A stretch of 64,000 bases of DNA from Mesostigma viride (taxonomy: Eukaryota; Streptophyta; Mesostigmatophyceae; Mesostigmatales; Mesostigmataceae): positions 1,055,082 to 1,119,081 of the forward strand of contig RPFO01000692.1 of the NCBI GenBank assembly GCA_009746045.1, written 5' to 3'. Positions 47,185 through 57,329 of this stretch are shown here, piece after piece. The notes below the pieces were generated by a model. The model had not been told where the DNA came from, ran no database searches, and worked only from the letters and a program-made list of their open reading frames with translations. The translations under genes and the position numbers were made by a program. Position 1 is the stretch's first letter. The number at the start of each line of letters is the position of its first letter.

Positions 47185-47580
47185 TGCTGCCCGATTCGGG
47201 ACACGCCCTGCCTAGAAGTTAGACCTGCTCAAAGCGGATGAACTCCTCACGTAGCTAGTTCCTTTTCCTTTTCCTCGTTTTGTTTTCTTGAGACATGTGG
47301 CCTACTGTCGTAGATAGGTGGTTTTGGTTCTGCGTTAGAGAGACGACTAGCGTCTCGTAGATTACACTTTTCTGCATCGTGGTAGGTTCCACCTTTTCCT
47401 TCGTGTTGCTGCTCATTAGACGGCCGCACTCGCAGAAACTCACTGGGTCGCTGACTTTAGGACTACGAGCGCTGGACTATTGCCGCCCTCGTCATTTCGG
47501 TGATCCAGATAACCCAGCTAAGTCGACTCCTACTACCCTTCCACTCCTATCGTGACTACTCAAGAACAAGGTGCGTTACC

Positions 47581-47973
47581 ATGAGCCAGCGGCGATCTTT
47601 TACTGCTCCTTCCCATTCTTCTAGCGATAATAGTCTAGCTAAATATTACGTAGTGATTACGCCTCAATGGTCCTCCATTTTCCTTTCTTGGTCCGACGCT
47701 AGGAAGATTGTCCAGAACCGTGTATACAACGTAATTAGGTATAAGAAATTTATGACCTTCGAAGAAGCTCAGCAGTTCCTTATAGACCATAGCCAATCAG
47801 ATTTAGGCCTGCACGTACGCCCTATTCCTCATGGTCGTCCTCCCGTAGAAGCTCTAGTCTTTGCTACCCCTCCTTCTTCTCCCCCTAAACGGGCTGCATC
47901 CTCATCTAGCTTAGATACTCCTCTCACCTTAGAATTCGGTTCCCTATCCATTACTGTTGTTAAAAAGGATTGA
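47581..47973 (+). CDS. Hybrid-binding / viroplasmin-like domain protein (gypsy B)
   Basis: 130 residues, ATG 47581 to TGA 47971, the same length as copy A and intact. The core is YYVVITPQWSSIFLSWSDAR, then RYKKFMTFEEAQQFLIDH. Differences from A are a minority of residues (for example V/M before TFEEA), while many silent changes are present. This is the strongest sign that the ORF is maintained within the family. Confidence 0.68.
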   Translation: MSQRRSFTAPSHSSSDNSLAKYYVVITPQWSSIFLSWSDARKIVQNRVYNVIRYKKFMTFEEAQQFLIDHSQSDLGLHVRPIPHGRPPVEALVFATPPSSPPKRAASSSSLDTPLTLEFGSLSITVVKKD

Positions 47974-48097
47974 TTTAAATTGTTTCCTTCTTTTAAGACA
48001 TTAAAAGCTTTTTCTTTTCTTTCCTTGCCTTAAATTAGGCCTTGTCCTTTATCCTTGTTGCTTTCAGTTAGATTCCTAATCATTTACTTAATTAAAA

Positions 48098-49846
48098 ATG
48101 GATCCAGTGGGTGGTAACATGTCGCCTATACCTACCAACACTCCTACTATGAGTAATAATAATAATAATACTAACAACCATAACAACAATCGTGGTAACC
48201 GACGGGACTCACTTGAAACGGTGCACCATCTCACTCCTCAAGGTAATCTTCGTACCTCACCTCCTTCTCCTGTTGCTGGTGGTCGCCGTCGTCCCTCACT
48301 TACCCCTCCTACCTATGAACAACGTATGCATGTCAGATTTAGTGATGACCCTTCCCTTACCCTGAACCAGGCCCCTGCCCCTCCTGCAACCTTGGCTCAA
48401 CCCCCAGCAGGTCCTCACTAACTAACAATGTTGCTAGGCCTCCTTCCCACCCTGTGCCTTCCATGCCTGCTTTTAACACGGGTCGTGCCTCTGCCCCTGT
48501 CGGCCCTTCTGGGCGCCCTAGTGCAGTTCCCTTTTACCCACCTGCTTCCTGGTCCTACCCTGAGACGGCCTATGAGGCAGCCCAGGTCCCTACCCGTGTG
48601 GCTGATTTAGAAGTTAACAGTGATTTCAGCACCATGCCCCTAGATGATAGAAATTATGATCATTTTGCCTACTCCTCTCTTCGTGAGCAATATACTGTCC
48701 CCTTCTCTTATGGGCACCAGCCTGAAACGGTGGCCCCTTCTAGACCCCTACCCAAGACTTTTCCTCTTCCTTCCTTCTATCCCGCTTATGTAGCAGTGGA
48801 AGATAGTGGCCCTATGGGAAAAACTGACTCTTCTAATCCCCCTAAGCCCCCTGCTCTTCCCCTCTTTGCTAACCTTCCCAAGCTGGATGTCAAGTCTACC
48901 CCTCAACAGTTTTTCACCTTTATTATGTTGCTTACCCAGAACACAGAGTCGTGGCAGAATCATAATAGATGGCGTCTCTCTGATGCTGTATTAGTTCCTC
49001 ACTATCTTACAACCTGCATTACTCCTGAGCTTGCTAACCTCATTCAGTGTGAGTCTTTGGCCTCTCATGCCTACCCTAACTCTGTAGCAGAATTGTTTAA
49101 GCGTTTAGAGAACCATTTAGTCCCTCCTGATTCAGATTGGCAGGATAGATTAGCCTTTGGTACCTTGCAGCAGGGTACTAAATCATTTAAGGAGTATATG
49201 AAAGAGTTTGATGCTCAGATGGTACGAATTAGGGATTTGTCGGGTGCAGAAGTACGTGCTCGCTTCCTCCAAGGCCTCAGTAGACCCTTATTACGTGAAG
49301 TCAAGCGCCAGTTCTCTGCCTACCGTTTTACTGATCTGCCCCTCAAGCATGTGCGCCAGCATCTCTTGCGTGTAGCAGATTTCTTCACCACCCCTTCTCT
49401 TCCTACCCGTTCCCGTATTAATAATATTATCCTTACCCCTGAGGAGGAGAACTCCTATGTAGAAGAATTAGATATCTGCGTTGCTGATCTTCAGCCTTGA
49501 TGTCTCTCATATCACATGCTATCATTGTAAGGAAGTAGGTCATCTTAAACGTGAGTGCCCCAAGTTCCTTTCGGGTGCTCCCCCTCATCCCGACGCTCGC
49601 CCTCCTCGTACCCCTCAGCGTGCTCCTATTCGTCCTACTTCAGGACGCATTCCCTCAGCTACCCCTAGTAGGCTGAATGCTGTGCAGGCAGGACCCCCAG
49701 GGTTCCCCTATGATAATCAGGCTCCCGCACCCTCTTCGCTCCCTCGTGACCCTCCAGCAGTGGCTTTTTCGCCAGGGTCTTCTTCGGGGTTAGTTCCTAT
49801 GGATTTGGGGGGGAGGGGGAACAGTAGGCCTGTCAGCCGGGGGTAA
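48098..49846 (+). pseudogene. Gypsy B gag, frameshifted
   Basis: ATG 48098 (MDPVGGNMSPIPTNTP) to TAA 49844. Frames: 48098-48421, then 48454-49500 (capsid region as in A), then 49481-49846 with zinc knuckle CYHCKEVGHLKREC and the end MDLGGRGNSRPVSRG. Breaks lie near 48410 (AG deletion in CCAGCAGG versus A) and 49490. Confidence 0.78.
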
Positions 49847-49899
49847 CCTGGACAGGTCCTTAGATAGTACCCCAGATAAAAATTTTTGCCTGCCTGTTT

Positions 49900-52800
49900 T
49901 TATAACCTCTGTAGGAGCTGAATCTTCCCTACCACTACGTGTGCGTCCTCTTATGTTCTTGAATGGTGGTTTAACCGTCCCTCACACTGTTGTAGACCCT
50001 TCTTGCATGCTGATGAACTCTTGAATGTCTCTGTGTTGGTAGATAGCGGTGCGGCTAGCTCCTTTGTGAGCGAGGCCCTAGTTAGGCGTTTAGGACTAGT
50101 CCCTACCCCTCACACCAAACCTGTCACTGTTCATTATGCTGATGGTCGCACCAGTCATTCCCCGGGTACGGTGTCCCTTCCCCTGGTCATACAAGGACGT
50201 ACTGTCAACCTGACGGCCACTATAGGCCCTATCACTACCGCTGATGTATTACTAGGATTAGATTGGCACCAGGATAATAAGATTACTATTAATTATGATA
50301 CCATGGTCATTTGGTTTCCAGATAGCTCTTACTGGGTACCGGAACGTCATTATAGATTGGAAAATTTATCCTTGGTAGATATTACTCCTCCTACACCTGT
50401 TGATCCTCCTGTAAGACCTATACCTGAAGTATTAATGTCCAATGATGAGTTGCGTTCTGAATTAAAGGAATATGGATATTTATTATGTATGTTCCTTCAG
50501 TTAGAAGTACAGGAGATACCTATCACTAATAATAGTGTGGATATAGATATAAACACAGTGGATACAATAGGAGTGGGATTTACTGAAAATGAAATAGTAA
50601 GATACATGGCTGTGATAGATTCCTCAAAAGTTTTTGAAGAAAAGACTCCTTCTTATCCTCCTCCTCGTTCTGTTTTACACCGTGTAGTTATCAAGGACGG
50701 TGCAGTTCCTACGCACTCTCCGATGTATAGAATGGGCCCTACCGAGTTAAAGGAACTAAAACAGATTTTAGTGTCACTATTAGAAGCAGGATTGATAGAG
50801 CCTAGTAACTCCCCTACTCAGCTGGTGTCCTGTTAGTTCCTAAGCCAAATGGCAAGTTTCGCCTAGTTACTGATTATAGGAAGTTGAATGATATTACTGT
50901 GAAGTCTAAATACCCTCTACCTCGTATTGATGATATATTTAATAAGGTTAAAGGTTCCACTTGTTTCACAGTACTGGATTGTGCGGATGGTTTTTGGCAG
51001 TTGCGGATAGCTCCTGAGGATTGCCATAAAACCGCCTTTGCTACCCCTTTTGGTCATTACCAGTTTAGAGTAGCGGCTATGGGACTCTGTAACTCGCCTG
51101 CCTCTTTTCAAATGTTAATGAATGAAGTGCTTAGACCTGTTATGGGAAATTCTCACCTTCCTCAGGTGTCCTCTGATTTAAAGGATCCTTCCTTCTCCTC
51201 TGTTTCTTTATCTGAGCATGACCGTTCTTGTGCTCAAGCTTACTTAGATGATATTCTTATTTACTCTCCTGATTTTGAAACGCACCTACGTGATTTAAAG
51301 AAAGTATTAGAAATAATGGCTGAAAATTCTTTGTGGGCGCGCCGTGCTAAAGTTCGTTCGGGTAGGAGTGTCCCATTTTTAGGGCACGTTCTGTCAGATG
51401 CCGGGGTCGCTACCGACCCGGATAAAACTAAGTCAATTCAGGAATGGCCTACCCTACCGACGTTAAAGGTGTACGTAGTTTTCTAGGAATTGCTTCTTAC
51501 TATAGGCGTTTTATCCCGCGTTTCGCAACTATAGCAGCCCCTATTAATCATTTATTAAAGAAGGATATCCCCTTTGTTTGGAGTAGTGAATGTCAGTCGG
51601 CTTTTCAGTGCCTAAAATCCCTACTCCTTTCCCCTCCTGTACTCATCCTACCGGATACTACTAAACCCTTTGTTGTGGCTACAGATGCTAGTAAGGTAGC
51701 TATAGGTGGCGTCCTTCTCCAGGATCAGGGTCAGGGCTTACAGCCAATTGAGTATATCTCTAGGACAATGCTCCCTGCGGAGCGTAACTATCCCGTACAC
51801 CAGCAGGAACTCTTAGCGGTGGTGTATTGTTGCCACGCGTGGCAGCACTTTCTTAAAGGTGCTCAATTTGATGTCTGCCTGAATGAACCCTGTGAGCTAG
51901 ATCCTTATAGATTAGTTATCCAAACGGATCACCGTCCCCTTACCCATCTTCTCTCCCAACCCAACCTTACCCCTCGGCAAGCGCGCTGGATGGAATTTTT
52001 AGCACAGTTTTCCCCTTTTAAACTTCAGTATGTCAAGGGTGTAGATAACATAGTACCAGATGCACTCTCTCGTCGTGCAGACTACTCCTTTTTCGAGGAC
52101 CTTGATGTTCTCAATACTACTCTAGTTCCTACTACTATGGGTGTAACCCCTTATGGTGAACTACCTGATGATGAATCCTATGCCTACCTCTTTCATACAG
52201 CTGTTCGCATGCCTGATCTCCTTTCTCACGTAGGACTCTCTCTCCCGTGTGAGGCCCTTCCCGTGGCCTCGGTGGGGGGGGAGGGGAAAAATAAAATTTC
52301 TATACCGCTTAGCCATATAGCGACTAGGTCAGGAAAGTCTTATGAAAACGTAGTCCCTCTAGGACCTCCCCTTCTCTTTGGCAAGGCGGTAGGAGATCTC
52401 TTTAAACCTGTTCTGGATACCTCTGTAGCGATGCCTACCTCTGATCTTGAACGCCTTATTAGTAGATTTACGGCCACTGAGCCGGAAGCATTAGCTGCCA
52501 TTGCTGCACATCCCCAACAATTAGGCAAGCACCCTTGTAAATTTGTAGGTGGGTTTTTATATGTGCAGATAGCAGATTCTCCCCCTCAATGGCGCCTGTA
52601 TGTCCCTCCTATCTGTCGCTCCTCCTTGCTCTTTGAGTTGCATGACTTAGCTGCTCATCAGGGTGGTAAACGGGTACGGGACCTAGTAGCCCGCTCTTAT
52701 TACTGGCCTTCCCTTTATAAGGATGTAGATGAGTATGTTAGAACTTGTCAATCTTGCCAGGAGATGAAACCCAATAACGTAGGACAGATAGCAGAACCTA

Positions 52801-53954
52801 GGACCTTGCCTGACCCCATCATGCCGTGGGATTCTATCATGATGGATTTTGTAGGACCTTTTAGAAAGAATGATAGGGGCAATGCCCAATCCTTGTGTTC
52901 ATAGATCGTTTTACTCGTATGTGCCATCTCGTGCCGTGTCCTTTAGAACTCACAGCACGTGATTGCGCACGCCTATACCTCAATAATGTATACAGATATC
53001 ATGGTTTGAGTAGGCAGTTTATTAGTGATAAGGATAAATTATTTACCTCAGATTTTTGGCAGCAGTTTTTCGCTGCCATCGGTACCAAGGTTACCTACGG
53101 TACTGCCTACCACTCCTCCTCCTCTCATTTAGTAGAGCGTCTTAATAGGGTAGTAGAAGAAGCGCTTAGGCACTATGTTAATGGCTCGGGAAGTGATTGG
53201 GAGGATTATTTATGTTTGGTAGAGTTCTCCCTCAACAATTGTCCCCAAGCTGCGCATGGATATACGCCCTTCTTCTTAGATACTGGTAGACAGCCTCTTA
53301 CCCCTACCTCTCTCTTAGCTAGTCCTCTACGGGACAAGGATGATGTGTCCCGAGATACTGTAGAAGGTGTACAGTCCTTACTAGATAGAATGAAAACTGC
53401 TCATGACCACGCGATCTCAGGGTACCAAAAAGCTCAGTCTAAGTACCTTGCTAGGTTGCGTGCCTCCTTAGATAGAAGAGCACCTGAGATAGAAATAGGA
53501 GATCTAGTATTAGTAGAAGGCCCCCGTGTTGGCCGTTTTGCTCATAAGTTTGAAGCAGAACTTAAGGTCAAACTTAGGCCCGCCTTCTTAGGACCCTTCC
53601 ATGTTTGTCTAGAGTAGGAAATTTCTATATAAAGTCGATATCCCTACCTCTTGGCAGACACATTCAAACACCTTCCATAGGAGCCAGCTGAAACTGTACC
53701 ACCCTAGTACGTTCGCTGGTAGAGAGCTAGCGCCTGCCCCTTTAGAGCATAACCCTGACACTGGGGAAGTAGAAGACGAAGTAGAAAGCATCGTGGCCCA
53801 TAGAGATATCAAAAAGGGCCGCGGTACCCAGCGTCAGTATAAAGTGAAGTGGATGTATGCTCGTAGTGAAGTAGATAAGGTCTGGTATACGGAGAGTGAG
53901 CTAGATGGGTGTAGTCGCCTGCTGCAGGAATATAAAACCCTGCACAAGCTCTAG
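49900..53954 (+). pseudogene. Gypsy B pol: PR-RT-RH-IN-chromodomain, frameshifted
   Basis: Open segments 50003-50836 (protease, VDSGAASSF), 50884-51486 (RT with YLDD at about 51241-51252), 51444-52904 (RNase H into integrase with no break across 52280, unlike copy A) and 52895-53617 (integrase core). The chromodomain end runs to TAG 53952. The same ~28-residue insertion before YLDD is present. Segment 51444-52904 shows that RNase H and integrase are one polyprotein in this family. Confidence 0.85.
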
Positions 53955-55186
53955 TTGTAGGCTTCTCCTCTCTTATGTTATGTCTGCTGTCGACGGGTGG
54001 TTGGTTGTCCCCTCCCCTCCGCAGCCGTCATGTCAGAGCCTACCCCTCCGGCTGAGAGCCCGCTGCCGTCCCTGCCCCTACCGGACCCTGAGCTGTACTT
54101 CGAGGCCCTTCCGGGCCGTTGGGTGTCACGGTCCAGTTATCCGGGTGGCGTCGTGCAGCCGGCCCTCCAGGCCCAGCATGCGGGTTTAGTCAGGGCGGCT
54201 CTCTTCGGGGTCACGTGGTACGGCCCCTCCCCTGCTGAACCGCACCAGCTTGTTTTGCACGGGTTCGATGATGCCGGCCACTGTTTGCTAGAATGTGGCT
54301 CCAGCTGTCCAGCCTTGGGACAGATAGCTGCGGTTCTCCAGTGCCCCAGGGTGTTTTCCTACCTTTCTACCCCTGTGGGCCGCTCCTGCCTACGGGATGT
54401 ATTCCCCTGGCTTCCGGCCGAGGGTGATGCGGAAATAGATGAGAACCCCTGCGACCTTCTACGGGCAGTAGAGTTCATGGAGATAGCAGACCAGACAGCG
54501 GGCGTAGGATTGGGCGACCCTGCTCCTACGGACGCGCCGGTAGAGGCACAGTATTCTCCTGAGTATTCGGCCTCCCCTGCGGCGTCCTCCTCTTCGGTGT
54601 CTGCGCCTTCCCCTGTCCCGTCTTCACCGAGGTCGGTCCTGTGCGCATCGGTGGAGCCTACCCCTTTGGGCTCTGGTCGTGAGCCTGATCCTCTTTCGGC
54701 GACAGTTTCTGCGATGCAGGCGCAGATCCAGTCCCTGACGGCGGCCTTCGGGGCCTTCATGGCGGCCCAGGGCACGCCCCAGCCACGCCAGGTGGGGTTT
54801 CTGCCGCAGCTGTGCCCCCTTCCCCTTCGGTCGCCTCAGCGTCTACGGGTCCGTCTGTGCCGCGCGAGCCCCCGGCGGCTGCGGCTCCCTCTGTTGCTGC
54901 GGCTCCTACGCCTTCGGTTTCCTCTGCGCCTGCTACTGACGTACCTGCGCCTCGGCGCGAGTCCACCGTCCCAGCGGCCGCGCCCGTCGCCGCCGCGTCC
55001 GAGCCGCCCACCACGTCAGCGCCGCCCTCGCGGGGTTTCTTCAGCGACCCGGGCGGTCTTCCAAGGCTTTGGGAGGGCGGTCCTCCGCAGAGGATCCCGG
55101 TGCCTGACTGGAGCTTGGACGGTAACCAGTCGTATGCCGGATTGCCTGTCCCCACGGGCCCTATTTTCAACATGTGGCCTGGTGGT

Positions 55187-55392
55187 AGTTACGTTAAATA
55201 GTGCCGGAACCTTTTGCCGCCTGAGGCAAATCGGTCCGTCACACTATTTTGCCCGGAATAACCACTTCCGAGCACCCAAGTTAATTCGGCCGAATGAACT
55301 TGGGTGCTCGGAAGTGGTTATTCCGGGCAAAATAGTGTGACGGACCGATTTGCCTCAGGCGGCAAAAGGTTCCGGCACTATTTAACGTAACT
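55187..55392. repeat. Palindromic direct repeat, left
   Basis: 206 bp, identical to 55525-55730. Arms are 103 bp with a single mismatch. Confidence 0.95.
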
Positions 55393-55399
55393 AAAACCC

Positions 55400-55440
55400 G
55401 TGCACCTTGGAGGTCAGGGGTTCGAATCCTCACTGAGGCA
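55400..55440 (+). ncRNA. tRNA 3'-half-like sequence
   Basis: The stretch contains GGAGGTC (variable loop), the T-arm AGGGG-TTCGAAT-CCTCA (four of five pairs) and CTGAGGC-A, which would be acceptor positions 66-73. GGTTCGAATCC is a perfect B box. A matching GCCTCAG occurs at 55352-55358 in the palindrome, but no D- or anticodon arm is recognisable, so this is a half, not a tRNA gene. Confidence 0.45.
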
Positions 55441-55524
55441 GCTCCGGCGCATTTAGTGGTGCGTGCTCAGCGGCCTAGGCGGATGTCTCGGGCTCTTCGT
55501 CCCCCCTCCACGAGGCCAGGTTTT

Positions 55525-55730
55525 AGTTACGTTAAATAGTGCCGGAACCTTTTGCCGCCTGAGGCAAATCGGTCCGTCACACTATTTTGCCCGGAATAAC
55601 CACTTCCGAGCACCCAAGTTAATTCGGCCGAATGAACTTGGGTGCTCGGAAGTGGTTATTCCGGGCAAAATAGTGTGACGGACCGATTTGCCTCAGGCGG
55701 CAAAAGGTTCCGGCACTATTTAACGTAACT
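55525..55730. repeat. Palindromic direct repeat, right
   Basis: 206 bp, identical to the left repeat. Followed by GTGGT. Confidence 0.95.
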
Positions 55731-55824
55731 GTGGTGCTCCGCCCCCAGAGACCGGCGCGCCAGTTGCGGAGGCGGGTCCGTCGCGACCCCCTGCGGCATC
55801 GGGTCCGACGCGGCCCCCTGTTGT

Positions 55825-56522
55825 AGTTAACGTTCTTAGCACACGCAATGTGAAGGATATGGTTGCAATGCAGCAATGTGTGAATATGGTTGGAAACGGA
55901 GCTTTGTTTAAATTGGATAATGTTACAGCGCTCACACGCTTGAGGCTTGTACACGCGCTTGCCAAGTCAAGGCACAACACGTGAGGCGGGCTCGCAAGAG
56001 ATCTACCCAAATGGCACTGGCCTATTGTTTATATACTTGTGCACTGTGCTTGCTAGTCCTGAGCAACCTAAGAGGTAGGCTCAGTAATAACACCCCCGGT
56101 ACAGTATTCACTACCTGTACAGCGCCCAGTTCCTATACAGTAGTTCTGCCATACAGGCACAGTGACCACAGAGCGCAGTCCACAGTGACTATTGCATCTG
56201 CACCTAGAAGTCCAGGACTAAGCCTGCGGTACCAACAGACCACAGGTTAAGGTTCCTATTTCCTGCGTACGACGTATTAATCCAATACCGTCGTAGGTAC
56301 AGCACCTAATTCCTGTCAGCCCAGGAATTACTGTCGACCCCATATGCTGTCGGCAAATATTCACGTCCGACTTAGAAGAACAGCCGGCTCGCGCTCGCGC
56401 GCGACCGGGAAGTCGGAACGCCATAACTTTCTTGATACTTGTCGGAATGAACTCGTTCCGGTGCCGCTGGAATCGCAGAGATATGCCGAATCAGGAACAC
56501 CCCAATGCGCTTGGCGTTAACT
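55825..56522 (-). repeat. Element C 3' LTR
   Basis: 698 bp with AG...CT ends, adjoining the polypurine tract on its right. Confidence 0.9.
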
Positions 56523-57329
56523 CCAATCCTTTCTTTTCTTGAGCTGTAGCAGCTCACACAAGTCTACATACAAACACACACAATGGGTACTGGACATCCT
56601 CCCCGACTACAAGTCACAACCCACTGGGCATGACAGCCAGCTTGGATTCCTGGACATCCTCCCCGACTACAAGTCACAACCCACTGGGCATGACAGTCAG
56701 CTTGGATTCCTTATTATATGTACATAGCACCCATACTGGTTCAGGAGCACAAACAAATTACAATGAGTCCCTATCCCTTCACGGGAGGCTCGTTGTGTTA
56801 CCCATGTACAAGAGGTTGGCCAACTGTGGCAGCCCATAGGTGTTCAGCTAAGAACTTGAGAAGTATGTACAACCTTCAGGACCTTAGGCGAAACCCCACA
56901 GATCACCCACAACAGCTCATCAGAAAACATTGCTGACCCCCAGACGGGAGTCGGCGCCGGTCTGCTGCCCCTTATCGAACCAGACACAACATCTACGCGA
57001 AGCACATGCAAAACACAAGCTCCCATACTCGTTCCAACCGTGGAAAATCAGGGGACCTGTCGCCACCTCACCAGCATGGTGGATGGGTCAGCCAGTCCGT
57101 GAAACTCCGCCTTAAGACGGCACCAGGGAATCGAACCCCGCCCACAAACCACAGATCTGGGGAAACCTCAGACTGAGATGAAAACCCCAGATAGACATCT
57201 CTCCATCAGAGACAATGTCAGACATTCCCACACCAGAGACATGTCTCACCCCTCAAGGTGTGCTCAGGATTATGTACAATCAAGCTCCCAGCCTGATATC
57301 CAGAGACTTAAGCACCCAGCTCTCAGCTT
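56523..57329 (-). other. Element C 3' untranslated region
   Basis: Contains a 60-bp tandem duplication (56590-56649, 56650-56709) and, at 57122-57143, the 22-bp T-arm-like block shared exactly with element F (32261-32282). I see no ORF of note. Confidence 0.6.

Larger units (their letters stand above)
55187..55730. mobile_element. 544-bp element with palindromic 206-bp direct repeats
   Basis: Two identical 206-bp repeats (55187-55392, 55525-55730) flank 132 bp, with target duplication GTGGT (55182-55186, 55731-55735). Each repeat is itself a palindrome with one mismatched pair in 103, centred on TTCGGCCGAA. The ends AGTTACG...CGTAACT resemble the copia-like LTR ends AGTTAACG...CGTTAACT. The interior begins AAAACC and ends GGTTTT, and holds a tRNA-like 3' half. 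Neither repeat alone has a target duplication, so the whole moved as a unit. It could be a miniature LTR element or a composite of two foldback elements. Confidence 0.85.
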
